DNA of 64,000 bases, taken from assembly GCA_045576295.1 (NCBI GenBank), contig JAZNGF010000054.1, positions 1-64,000 on the forward strand, read 5' to 3'. Source of the stretch: CAVALG01 sp045576295 (GTDB lineage: Bacteria > Bacillota > Clostridia > Oscillospirales > Acutalibacteraceae). Under the pieces are notes generated by a model that had not been told where the DNA came from, did not search any database, and worked only from the letters and a program-made list of their open reading frames with translations. The position numbers were made by a program, and so were the translations under genes. This document shows, piece by piece, positions 16,727-24,707 of the stretch; the first letter of the stretch is position 1; each line of letters begins with the position of its first letter.

Positions 16727-17800
16727 TTATCCAATAACGTAAATTTCAATCTGCCTTCTGCCGAAGCTTATGCATTCACCCCTGGTGTTAAAGAACAGGT
16801 CGGCAACTGTGCCGCTTCCGTTTGTTGTGAAGCCGCCGGTGTCGGCTGCGATTGCATAACCGTAGTTATATCTACCGTCGGCCGAAACTATATAAAGCTT
16901 TGTGCCATAGGGGATAACCTTGGGGTTAACGGCAATATATCCGGGCTTTGGCCAAACGCCTGTTGAACAGTGGCGGCCGTATGCGTTGTAATATGCAGTT
17001 GCATTACCGGTTATAACCCTTGAGTAGTTGATGGGTTTTCCATTAGCATCAAGAGGAATTTCAAAGGGAGGAACAAGCTCTGATATAGTTCCGCCTGTTA
17101 CTCTGTTTGATGATATTGCCGCGCTGGTGCCAACAGTTTTAACTGCATTAACAGGTGCAGTGATAATGTTTTCCCAAGCAACTGTTTTTTCCACAGCTAT
17201 GCCGTTAACATATTTAACGCAGTATTTAACCTCTCTTTGACCGTTTTGGCCTGCAGTGGTTGTAGTTTGACCTTTTGCAAGGCCTGTGCTGTACTTTGTT
17301 ACTGTTTCAAAGGGGACCTCTTCTGTTACTATTTCATACTTATATTCAATGTCCTCAACCTCAATAACCATATTATCGGTTACTGTTTCGTTGAGATCAA
17401 AGTTAACAAGATCCTCTTCGCCAAGCGCAAAGCCTGCTTTTTCAAGTGCGTCGCTAACAGTTCCGTTAGCAAGCTTTAATGTTGTTTTGAACTCACCGCT
17501 CACAATGCTTACTGGTATTGCGCGCTTAATTGTAAGAACGGGTAAGGCACTGTCGCGGTTAACATAGATTAAATCTTCGCTATCAAGCGAAATGCCTGCG
17601 AGCTCAACGATTTTTTTAGGGTTGCTTTCTGAAGAACGGAATTTGAAAGATTTATCACCGTCTTCAATAATTACTGTTGTTGATGCCGAGTAGATTGCAA
17701 CAATTGAAAATGCCATTATAATGGCTAAAATTGATGCTGTTACGGCTCTTGACCTTTTTCTAATTAAATCAGAGAGTATCAAGCCTGCTTTCTTAAACAT
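16727..17800 (-). CDS. Exported 3D/G5-domain cell-wall protein (YabE/YocH-like)
   Basis: This 357-residue protein has a basic N terminus and one signal/anchor helix (about 17-40), then two DUF348-type ubiquitin-like modules (about 48-160). A G5 domain follows (about 165-240, with the EEVPFETVTKYSTGLAKGQ signature), and a C-terminal 3D domain (about 285-357) has the conserved Asp residues in AIAADTGG and TVADLFFNT. The 3D domain is the catalytic part of resuscitation-promoting-factor/MltA-like lytic enzymes, so a peptidoglycan-cleaving role at the cell surface is likely. The ATG at 17800 has AAGGAG 7 bases upstream; longer in-frame starts lie inside the leader or upstream of the promoter and are rejected. 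The control region is unusually rich (see the next three entries). Confidence 0.88.
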   Translation of the reverse strand: MFKKAGLILSDLIRKRSRAVTASILAIIMAFSIVAIYSASTTVIIEDGDKSFKFRSSESNPKKIVELAGISLDSEDLIYVNRDSALPVLTIKRAIPVSIVSGEFKTTLKLANGTVSDALEKAGFALGEEDLVNFDLNETVTDNMVIEVEDIEYKYEIVTEEVPFETVTKYSTGLAKGQTTTTAGQNGQREVKYCVKYVNGIAVEKTVAWENIITAPVNAVKTVGTSAAISSNRVTGGTISELVPPFEIPLDANGKPINYSRVITGNATAYYNAYGRHCSTGVWPKPGYIAVNPKVIPYGTKLYIVSADGRYNYGYAIAADTGGFTTNGSGTVADLFFNTRGECISFGRRQIEIYVIG

Positions 17801-17821
17801 GGTGTTTCTCCTTTTCGTTTG

Positions 17822-17851
17822 CACAAGAGTTACAGCTTTGTAATACTTGTG
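17822..17851 (-). promoter_or_regulatory. Leader stem-loop of the 3D-domain gene
   Basis: CACAAG and TTACA arms pair with TGTAA and CTTGTG around an AAGC loop, in the 5' leader about 20 nt before the ribosome binding site. It contains one copy of a 15-bp sequence (TTACAGCTTTGTAAT on the plus strand) that is repeated upstream at 18003. Confidence 0.55.
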
Positions 17852-17906
17852 TGTTTTTTTGGTGCTTTTTTGCTGGCACCGATTTGAGTTTTTCGCCACG
17901 TTTAAG

Positions 17907-17935
17907 ATTATATGCAGAGAATTTCTTAAAGTCAA
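17907..17935 (-). promoter_or_regulatory. Promoter of the 3D-domain gene
   Basis: Minus strand TTGACT, 17-bp spacer, TATAAT, giving a leader of about 100 nt. The leader also has a GGTGC/GCACC hairpin around 17861-17880. Confidence 0.85.
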
Positions 17936-17953
17936 CTTTTGCGAAGCGACTTG

Positions 17954-17972
17954 TTTGTGCAATTTGCACAAA
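17954..17972. promoter_or_regulatory. 19-bp perfect palindrome next to the 3D-gene promoter
   Basis: TTTGTGCAA-T-TTGCACAAA lies 18 bp upstream of the -35 box, a typical activator or repressor half-site geometry. I do not recognise the cognate regulator. Confidence 0.5.
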
Positions 17973-18002
17973 AAACTTTAAAAAACGAAGGGTTTTAAAT
18001 TA

Positions 18003-18017
18003 TTACAGCTTTGTAAT
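18003..18017. repeat. Second copy of TTACAGCTTTGTAAT
   Basis: Identical over 15 bp to 17830-17844 and also dyad-symmetric (ATTATTACA-GCTT-TGTAATAAT when extended, 18001-18020). One copy lies upstream of the promoter and one in the leader, which suggests paired operator sites. The rest of 18018-18106 is AT-rich with no recognisable gene. Confidence 0.5.
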
Positions 18018-18113
18018 AATTAGCTTTTTTACGGGGATTGCAAGGTTTTTTAAAAAAATAATTGTAAGGTTTAACAAATTTTTGTGAACGAAAATCACAA
18101 AAAGACCAAAAAA

Positions 18114-18139
18114 AGGCGGTTTTTAATGCAAAACCGCCT
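18114..18139 (-). terminator. Terminator of tcdA-trmB
   Basis: AGGCGGTTTT pairs with AAAACCGCCT and is followed on the minus strand by seven T residues; 105 bp past the trmB stop. Confidence 0.85.
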
Positions 18140-18243
18140 AAATTATTACTTTTTATTACATTATTTAACAAAACACCGTATTTTTTGCATGAAATATTTG
18201 CTTTTTTATTGGGTTAGATTATTAATTAGAGGTTAAAAAAGGG

Positions 18244-18918
18244 TTAATTTTTCAAAAAAGCCTCTAAACGGTATATGGGGAACCCTTGATCTGAAAAGCG
18301 TTTTTCGTATTCGGTAACGATATTGCCTTCAAAATCACTGTTATGTAAATCAAGCGAAATATTTTTAATTGTAAACCCGTAGTTCGACAGTGCTTCAATA
18401 GAATATTCGAAGAAATGCATATTATCGGTTTTTTGGTGAATTTCGGCGCCATCAGCTAAAAGCTTTTCATATATCTTTAAGAAGCGTTCGTTTGTAAGGC
18501 GGTGCGAGGTGTAAGATTTTTTTGGGTAGGGGCAAGAGAAGTTTAAAAATATTCTGGCAACCGAATGTGCTTCAATAAATCTTGCAAGGTATTCAGCGCC
18601 GCATTTTACAAATTTAATATTTTGAACCTTTTCTTCCGTGGCCTTTTTGCAGGCATCAACAATAACATTGCTGCATTTTTCAACTGCTATAACATTTATA
18701 TTAGGGTTAAGCTTTGCGGTTTCAACCGCAAATTGCCCCTTGCCGCAGCCAATCTCAAGCCAAATGGGGTTATCGTTTCCGAAAATGCCTTTAAAATCAA
18801 TTATTTCATCATTTGTGCTTTCAACATCGTAGTTAAGATTTTCGGTGTTAGCTATTATAAGGTAGTCGCTGCTGTTTTTGATTCTTTCGTCAAGGTTTTT
18901 CTTTCTTCTCATTCTCAT
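18244..18918 (-). CDS. trmB: tRNA (guanine(46)-N7)-methyltransferase TrmB
   Basis: This 224-residue SAM-dependent methyltransferase makes m7G46 in the tRNA variable loop. The SAM-binding motif is WLEIGCGKGQFAVETA (about residues 53-68), followed by VIAVEK, and HQKTDNMHFFEYS near residue 160 is family-typical. The usual SDPWPKKRH segment reads SCPYPKKSY here, so the aspartate that is common at that point is Cys (see findings). Encoded 71 bp downstream of tcdA on the same strand. The ATG has GGAGATAAAC upstream; a second in-frame ATG two codons later is also possible. Confidence 0.92.
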   Translation of the reverse strand: MRMRRKKNLDERIKNSSDYLIIANTENLNYDVESTNDEIIDFKGIFGNDNPIWLEIGCGKGQFAVETAKLNPNINVIAVEKCSNVIVDACKKATEEKVQNIKFVKCGAEYLARFIEAHSVARIFLNFSCPYPKKSYTSHRLTNERFLKIYEKLLADGAEIHQKTDNMHFFEYSIEALSNYGFTIKNISLDLHNSDFEGNIVTEYEKRFSDQGFPIYRLEAFLKN

Positions 18919-18989
18919 ATTGTTTATCTCCGTTTCTAAGTTTTATTACATAATAGGTAGTTATTATAGGTTAAATGCAGGTGCAGATT

Positions 18990-19742
18990 TCAAACGCCTA
19001 TTCCCGCTCCTTGAAATCCTGTAAGATCGTTTATAACTTCGCCTGCAATAATAAGCCCAACAACAGGGGGAACAAAAGCAGTGCTTCCCGGTGTTTGCCT
19101 GCGGTTAGATTGGGTTGATACTAAATTTTCTTCACCGGACGCATCTTCTAAAGGTGTTAACGGCAGTTCTTTAGAATAAACAACCTTAAGTTTTTTAATG
19201 CCGCGTTTTTTTAAAAGTGAGCGCATAACCTTGGCAAGCGGGCACACACTTGTTTTAAAAATGTCGCTAACCTCAAACGCTGCAGGGTTCACCTTATTGC
19301 CGGCGCCCATAGAAGATATAATGGGTGTGTTTGAAAGTTTTGCGTTCTCGGCAAGTGCTAATTTTCCAGAAACCGTGTCGATAGCGTCAACAATATAATC
19401 GTAATCTTTAAAATTAAACAGGTGGGCGGTATCGGGTGTGTAGAATACCTTGTGCTTTGTAACAACGCAGTTGGGGTTTATTTCTTTAATGCGCTCCTCG
19501 GCGGCATCAACCTTATCCATTCCAACGGTTTTCTCGGTTGCGTATATTTGGCGGTTGAGGTTCGTAATGCAAACAGTGTCGTTATCGATAATATCAATCG
19601 CGCCTATGCCGCTTCTAACAAGTGCTTCTGCGGCAAACCCGCCAACTCCGCCAATTCCAAAAACTGCAACCCGTTTTGTTGAGAGCTCGTTCATAGCATT
19701 TTCGCCATATATTAATTTAGTTCTTGAAAATCTGTTTGGCAT
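18990..19742 (-). CDS. tcdA: tRNA threonylcarbamoyladenosine dehydratase (TcdA/YgdL family)
   Basis: This 250-residue E1-like enzyme cyclises t6A37 of ANN-decoding tRNAs to ct6A in an ATP-dependent reaction. The Rossmann motif is VAVFGIGGVGGFAAEAL (residues 25-41), followed by DNDTVCITNLNRQIYA with the Arg/Asn adenylation residues. The MGAGNKVNP and VCPLAKVMRSLLKKRGI segments are TcdA hallmarks. It clusters with trmB, so both genes here are tRNA-modification functions. Start ATG 19742 gives the usual N terminus (RFSRTKLIYGENAMNEL). Confidence 0.93.
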   Translation of the reverse strand: MPNRFSRTKLIYGENAMNELSTKRVAVFGIGGVGGFAAEALVRSGIGAIDIIDNDTVCITNLNRQIYATEKTVGMDKVDAAEERIKEINPNCVVTKHKVFYTPDTAHLFNFKDYDYIVDAIDTVSGKLALAENAKLSNTPIISSMGAGNKVNPAAFEVSDIFKTSVCPLAKVMRSLLKKRGIKKLKVVYSKELPLTPLEDASGEENLVSTQSNRRQTPGSTAFVPPVVGLIIAGEVINDLTGFQGAGIGV

Positions 19743-19792
19743 ATAAACACCTACATTATAATAGTAATTCGAATATTAATTATAATGATATT

Positions 19793-19822
19793 ATTTTAAT
19801 GTAACAAAAAGGGTTTTGTCAA
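19793..19822 (-). promoter_or_regulatory. Probable promoter of tcdA-trmB
   Basis: Minus strand TTGACA, 18-bp spacer, TAAAAT, about 50 bp before the tcdA ATG. A second TATAAT lies closer to the gene, without a good -35. Confidence 0.55.
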
Positions 19823-19880
19823 TAAGCGGGAGTTAAATTGCTTAAACTAAAATTTGCTGTGTGCGTATTAAGGCTTATTC

Positions 19881-19909
19881 TTGACGTAAAGTGGAGGTTG
19901 CATTATAAT
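19881..19909 (+). promoter_or_regulatory. Promoter of copA
   Basis: TTGACG, 17-bp spacer, TATAAT, about 70 bp before the copA ATG. No clear CopY (TACAnnTGTA) or CsoR operator was found next to it. Confidence 0.75.
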
Positions 19910-19979
19910 AAAACTATATAGTTAGTGTATGCTAATAGCATTTAATAAGGCTTTTTGTTATATACAAAAGGAGATTTTT

Positions 19980-22472
19980 ATGGAAAGATACGACATTAGC
20001 GGAATGAGCTGTGCGGCTTGCAGTGCCAGGGTTGAAAAGGCTGTTTCAAAGGTAGAGGGCGTTAAAAAATGTTCCGTTAACCTTCTCACTAATTCGATGA
20101 TTGTTGAAGGCTCTGCCGATTCGCAAACAATTATTTCGGCGGTTGTGGCGGCAGGGTACGGCGCTAAGGTTCAAGGCAGCCAAAATGCTTCTAACAATGC
20201 TGTGCCCGAAGAAAAAACCGAATTCAAAACCCTTAGAAATAGGCTTATAGCCTCTTTAGTGTTTTTAGTGCCTCTTATGTATATCTCAATGGGGTATACA
20301 ATGTGGGGGTGGCCCTTGCCGAACTTTTTAATTGGTAATTTTGTTGGCATTGGTATAATTCAGCTTATTTTAACTGCCATTATTGCGGTTATAAATCAAA
20401 AGTTTTTTATAAGTGGGTTTAAGGGGCTAATAAAGCGTTCACCGAATATGGACACCCTTGTGTCGCTCGGTGCCACTGCCGCCGCCTGTTACAGCTTTTA
20501 TGCGCTTTTCGCAATGACGGTTCAACCACCCGAGCACGCATCCCATTACCTTCACGAATTTTATTTTGAATCGGCAGGTATGATTTTAACATTAATAACC
20601 CTTGGCAAAATGCTCGAGGCTTTATCGAAAGGGCGAACCACCAGCGCCCTTAAAGGGCTTATGGAGCTAAAACCTAAAACCGCACGCATTTTAGAGGGCG
20701 AAACCGAAATAACGGTTCCTATAGAACAACTTAAAATAGGCGATATATTTATTGTAAGGCCGGGCGACAGCATCCCAACCGATGGCATTGTTTTAGAGGG
20801 AAACGGCGCGGTTGATGAATCGGCACTTACGGGTGAGAGCATCCCTGTAGATAAGTTCGCAGGGCACCGCGTTTCGGCTGCCACAATAAATCAGTCGGGC
20901 TATTTAAAATGCAGGGCCGAAAGGGTTGGGGAAGATACAACCCTTTCACAAATAATTCAAATGGTTAGCGATGCTTCTGCAACCAAGGCGCCAATTGCAA
21001 AGGCGGCCGATAAAATTTCAGGAATTTTTGTTCCAACAGTTATTGCCATTGCGGTTGTAACAATAGCGGTTTGGCTGATTTTGGGGAACACAATAGGCTT
21101 TGCCCTTGCAAGGGGCATTTCGGTTTTGGTTATAAGTTGCCCCTGCGCATTAGGGCTTGCAACACCTGTTGCAATTATGGTTGGAAGCGGCATGGGCGCT
21201 AAAAACGGCATATTATTTAAAACGGCCGCTTCGCTTGAAGCAACGGGTAAGATAAAAACCGTGCTGTTTGATAAAACAGGAACCTTAACCGAAGGTAAGC
21301 CGCACGTTACAGATATTGTAGCCGCCCCGGGTGTTTCTGAGCAAGAGCTTTTAGCGGCTGCATATTCACTTGAATTAAAAAGCGAGCATCCGCTGGCAAG
21401 GGCGGTTGTGAACAAGGCAGAGGAACTGGGCATAAACGCATATAATACCGATGATTTCAAGGTGCTGCCCGGCAACGGGCTTACAGCCAAAATGGGTGGT
21501 GAAGAGCTTTACGGCGGCAGTGTTAAATTTATAGGTTCTGTTTGCGGTGTGCCAAAAAACATTTTGCAAAAGGCAGAAAATTTTTCTATGCAGGGTAAAA
21601 CACCGCTGGCCTTTAGCAAACGGGGCAGCCTTTTAGGTGTAATTGCAGTGGCAGATATTATTAAGCCCCAGAGCATTAAGGCTGTAAAACAGCTTAAAAA
21701 TATGGGTATACGCGTTGCTATGATTACGGGCGACAACGAGAAAACTGCTGCGGCTATTGGCAAAAAACTTGGAATAACCGAAATTTCGGCGGGAGTACTA
21801 CCCGGTGGCAAAGAGGAAGCGGTTAAAAAATATAGCGAAAACGGAATGGTTGCCATGGTGGGCGACGGTATTAACGATGCGCCTGCGTTAACCAGAGCCG
21901 ATGTTGGCATAGCAATTTCTGCAGGGGCAGATATTGCAATGGATTCGGCCGATGTTGTGCTTATGAAGAGTAGTCCTCTTGATGTTTGCAGGGCTATACG
22001 TTTAGGCCGCGCAACCCTTAGAAACATTCACCAAAATTTGTTTTGGGCATTCTTTTATAACTGCATTGGTATTCCGCTTGCGGCAGGTGTGTTCATATCA
22101 ATATTCGGTTGGCAATTAAACCCGATGTTTGGTGCAGCGGCTATGAGCCTTTCAAGCTTCTTTGTTGTTACAAATGCGTTAAGGCTTAATTTCACAAGGC
22201 TTGGAGATAAGAATGACAAAAACACAGAAAATGTAGCGCAAGAAGCACCTAAGGAGGAAAAGAATATGAAAATAACGATTAAAATTGAAGGAATGATGTG
22301 CCCTCACTGCGAAGCGCACGTTAAAAATGCACTCGAAGCCCTTGCTGAGGTTGAATCGGCCGAGGTTAGCCACACTGCAGGCGAGGCAGTTGTTACATTA
22401 AAATCAGATGTTGATAACGGCGTTTTAAAATCTGCCGTTGAAGCTGAAGGCTATAAGGTCACCGCTATATAG
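19980..22472 (+). CDS. copA: Copper-exporting P1B-type ATPase with N- and C-terminal metal-binding domains
   Basis: This 830-residue protein exports Cu(I) across the cytoplasmic membrane. It has an N-terminal HMA domain with the CAAC pair (residues 11-14), eight membrane helices with the CPC metal site (387-389), the phosphorylation motif DKTGTLTEG (Asp430), and the hinge/ATP motifs MITGDNEKTA and MVGDGINDAPAL. After a 20-residue charged linker there is a second HMA domain (763-830, CPHC at 774-777). The C-terminal HMA is unusual in copper pumps generally and may also be made alone from an internal start. ATG 19980 has AAAGGAG 6 bases upstream; the earlier ATG at 19929 lacks one. Confidence 0.95.
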   Translation: MERYDISGMSCAACSARVEKAVSKVEGVKKCSVNLLTNSMIVEGSADSQTIISAVVAAGYGAKVQGSQNASNNAVPEEKTEFKTLRNRLIASLVFLVPLMYISMGYTMWGWPLPNFLIGNFVGIGIIQLILTAIIAVINQKFFISGFKGLIKRSPNMDTLVSLGATAAACYSFYALFAMTVQPPEHASHYLHEFYFESAGMILTLITLGKMLEALSKGRTTSALKGLMELKPKTARILEGETEITVPIEQLKIGDIFIVRPGDSIPTDGIVLEGNGAVDESALTGESIPVDKFAGHRVSAATINQSGYLKCRAERVGEDTTLSQIIQMVSDASATKAPIAKAADKISGIFVPTVIAIAVVTIAVWLILGNTIGFALARGISVLVISCPCALGLATPVAIMVGSGMGAKNGILFKTAASLEATGKIKTVLFDKTGTLTEGKPHVTDIVAAPGVSEQELLAAAYSLELKSEHPLARAVVNKAEELGINAYNTDDFKVLPGNGLTAKMGGEELYGGSVKFIGSVCGVPKNILQKAENFSMQGKTPLAFSKRGSLLGVIAVADIIKPQSIKAVKQLKNMGIRVAMITGDNEKTAAAIGKKLGITEISAGVLPGGKEEAVKKYSENGMVAMVGDGINDAPALTRADVGIAISAGADIAMDSADVVLMKSSPLDVCRAIRLGRATLRNIHQNLFWAFFYNCIGIPLAAGVFISIFGWQLNPMFGAAAMSLSSFFVVTNALRLNFTRLGDKNDKNTENVAQEAPKEEKNMKITIKIEGMMCPHCEAHVKNALEALAEVESAEVSHTAGEAVVTLKSDVDNGVLKSAVEAEGYKVTAI
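22251..22268 (+). promoter_or_regulatory. Internal Shine-Dalgarno and ATG inside copA
   Basis: AAGGAGG at 22251-22257, 8-base spacer, ATG at 22266, in frame with copA. Initiation here would give a 68-residue protein (to 22472) equal to a free CopZ-like copper chaperone (MKITIKIEGMMCPHCEAH start). The site could be functional or a relic of a copA-copZ gene fusion. Confidence 0.5.
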
Positions 22473-22527
22473 CTGTATTTATAGTCTTTATTACGATTAT
22501 ATGTTTTAATGTTGGGGGGTAATAAAT

Positions 22528-22893
22528 ATGGCCGTTGTCATTATTTTTTGTGTGCTGGTTTATTTAATCGCTTCTTTTGTTATAGCTAATGAGTTTGACG
22601 ATATAGCTTTTAAAAAAGGCTACAATTAAAAGAAATACTTTTGGTACTGCTTACTGTTTGGTATTGCTGGTTATCTTATGGTTGTTGCTTTACCGATTAA
22701 GAAGAAAAGTTCTGAGGTAGATGACGAGCGGTATGCTCATATCTCAACATCTCAAAATGGGGAGAATATATCTCAACTTCCTACGTATGAGTTTTCCAAA
22801 GAATCGGGAATTGAGCAATGCCCAAATTGCGGTGTTTGTTATGATTCAAATTGCAACTGTTGCCCTTCTTGTGCAACTAAAGGTATTGAATAA
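22528..22893 (+). pseudogene. Small membrane/zinc-ribbon protein gene split by an in-frame TAA
   Basis: ATG 22528, preceded by GGGGGG, opens a frame with one membrane segment (VVIIFCVLVYLIASFVIA) and runs to KKGYN, where a TAA (22627-22629) interrupts it. The same frame then continues with KKYFWYCLLFGIAGYLMVVALP, a second hydrophobic segment, and a zinc ribbon (CPNCGVCYDSNCNCCPSC) to a stop at 22893, about 121 codons in all. Small Firmicute proteins of this layout typically read through as a single chain, so one G-to-T change (GAA to TAA) would explain the break. A second start at ATG 22678 could still make a 71-residue C-terminal piece. Function unknown. Confidence 0.7.
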
Positions 22894-23030
22894 AATGTTA
22901 AACACTAATTAAACACAGAGTAGAAGGCTTTATATGGCGTTCAAGTTAAGGTTCTGTACCATTACGATGTGTTTTTTAAATCTATTGTTATAAATAATTT
23001 GCATTTAAATAAAGGCTAATAAAATTTCCA

Positions 23031-23066
23031 ACCTGTTATGCGCGTTTTGCATAGCAGGTGTTTTTT
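23031..23066 (+). terminator. Intrinsic terminator
   Basis: ACCTGTTATGC pairs with GCATAGCAGGT and is followed by GTTTTTTG. It serves the copA/split-gene region. The rest of the 328-bp gap 22894-23221 shows no gene or recognisable element. Confidence 0.85.
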
Positions 23067-23221
23067 GTTTTGGTGGTAGCTTGTTGCTTTAGGCGCGCAA
23101 ATGATGGTAGCGGCATATTATGATATTGAGAAATATTGTTTGATTCAGGCAAGGGTTAGACCAAGTGAAGGTTGAACCTGAAACCAATTGTAAATTTTAT
23201 AAAAGTAAAAGAGGGATAAAT

Positions 23222-23443
23222 ATGAAGTATTTAATAATGATAGGCACCGTTACCTATGCTTTAAGGGCGCGCGATATTTTAAAGAAGAATAATATACAGG
23301 CCTTTGTTAAAAGAGTTCAAGGGGGTGCTATGGGCGGTGGTTGCGGTTACGGCGTTGTGGTGAGCGGTGACATTTACGATATAAAGCATATAATTACATC
23401 GGCCGGTATTAGAATTAAAAGCATTGAGGAGTTTGGTGGATGA
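23222..23443 (+). CDS. DUF3343 small protein (putative Se/S carrier-like)
   Basis: This 73-residue protein starts MKYLIMIGTVTYALRARDIL and has a Gly/Cys-rich centre (GGAMGGGCGYGV), the signature of DUF3343. The family has been linked by genome context to selenium-dependent molybdenum hydroxylase genes and is thought to carry or donate Se or S; that is established as association, not mechanism. It overlaps the next gene by 4 bases (ATGA), so the two are translationally coupled, and the single Cys in CGYG is the likely functional residue. ATG 23222 follows AGAGGGATAA. Confidence 0.8.
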   Translation: MKYLIMIGTVTYALRARDILKKNNIQAFVKRVQGGAMGGGCGYGVVVSGDIYDIKHIITSAGIRIKSIEEFGG

Positions 23444-24603
23444 TGATTTACCTTGATAATGCTGCCACCACGGGAACCAAGCCCGAAAATGTAAAAAATG
23501 CCGTTATGATGGCGCTTAAAGAACTATCGGCAAACCCGGGGAGAGGGGGTTACTTCACTTCACGGCGGTGTTCTGAAATGATATACAACTGCCGCAAAAA
23601 GGTTGCAGAATTTTTTGGGGCTGAAAATGAAACACAGGTTGTGTTCACCCCTAATTGCACAACCTCGCTTAATATTGTTCTAAAAGGGGTGCTGAAACCC
23701 AGCGACCATTTTATTATTTCGTCGTACGAGCATAACGCAGTTACGCGTCCGGCGCAAAAATTAATGGACCTTGGAATCAGCTGTGATGTTGCCGAGGTTC
23801 AACCAGGCGATGATGACGCATGTGTTAGGGCGTTTGAAAGGCTAATTAAAAGGAATACAAGGCTTATTGTTTGCACACATGCTTCGAATGTAACGGGCGA
23901 GGTTTTCCCTATAAAGGAAATAGGTGCGCTTTGCGCCGAAAAGGGCGTGTTGTTTGCTGTTGATGCCGCCCAAACCGCAGGGATATTGCCTATAAATATG
24001 GCCGAAGATAACATCGACTTTTTGTGCATAGCTCCGCATAAGGGGCTTTATGCTCCAATGGGAACCGGCATACTCATAGCACGCCGCCCCATACCTAAAA
24101 CTTTAATAGAGGGTGGAACGGGAACCGAATCGGTGAACCAAAATCAACCGCCCGACCTGCCTGAAAGGTTTGAAAGCGGAACCGTTAACGCCGCAGGAAT
24201 AGCAGGGATATCTGCAGGTATTGATTTTGTTACAAAAAAAGGGCTTTCAAGCGTATATTCACATGAACTTGCGCTTGCGCAGCGTTTTTATAAGGGGATT
24301 GCCACAATGGGCGGTACAACCCTTTACACAAAGCCTCCCGCAAAGGGCGGATTCGTTCCTACCGTTTCGTTTAATTTAAGGGGTGTTCCTTCGGAAAAAA
24401 CGGCGGAACTTTTGGGTGAGCAGGGGATTGCCGTTCGCGCAGGACTTCACTGCGCCCCATTTGCCCATAAAAGGATTGGCACACTCGACAGCGGCACCGT
24501 TAGAGTGTGTTTTTCGGTGTTTAATTCTGTGGCAGATGTTGATAAAACGCTTGCGATTTTGAAAAACATTAAAAACTCTCAAAAAAGAGGTTCAAAATAT
24601 TAA
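23440..24603 (+). CDS. Aminotransferase class V, cysteine desulfurase family (EF2568 type)
   Basis: This 387-residue PLP enzyme of the NifS/SufS fold starts at YLDNAATTGTKPENV. The Schiff-base lysine lies in CIAPHKGLYAPMGTG (about residue 198) and the active-site cysteine in RAGLHCAPFAHKRIGT (about 340), the short SufS-like loop form. The pairing with DUF3343 directly upstream matches the EF2568-type desulfurase subgroup associated with selenium metabolism, so it may supply Se or S to a partner rather than general Fe-S assembly. There is no sufU, iscU or selD gene in the window. The exact start may be ATG 23440 or 23443. Confidence 0.88.
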   Translation: MMIYLDNAATTGTKPENVKNAVMMALKELSANPGRGGYFTSRRCSEMIYNCRKKVAEFFGAENETQVVFTPNCTTSLNIVLKGVLKPSDHFIISSYEHNAVTRPAQKLMDLGISCDVAEVQPGDDDACVRAFERLIKRNTRLIVCTHASNVTGEVFPIKEIGALCAEKGVLFAVDAAQTAGILPINMAEDNIDFLCIAPHKGLYAPMGTGILIARRPIPKTLIEGGTGTESVNQNQPPDLPERFESGTVNAAGIAGISAGIDFVTKKGLSSVYSHELALAQRFYKGIATMGGTTLYTKPPAKGGFVPTVSFNLRGVPSEKTAELLGEQGIAVRAGLHCAPFAHKRIGTLDSGTVRVCFSVFNSVADVDKTLAILKNIKNSQKRGSKY

Positions 24604-24707
24604 AATATACAAAATAAAGGTATTGAATTGATGCAAATCTATGTTAAAATAGATATAGTAGCGGTATTATGCTTAAGTTTATATTTTATACCAAGGGAAG
24701 TGAAAAT

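Noticed and set aside
22627..22629. Stop-codon recoding (readthrough) of the TAA
   Set aside because: No stimulatory structure or recoding signal is visible; a simple nonsense mutation explains it better.
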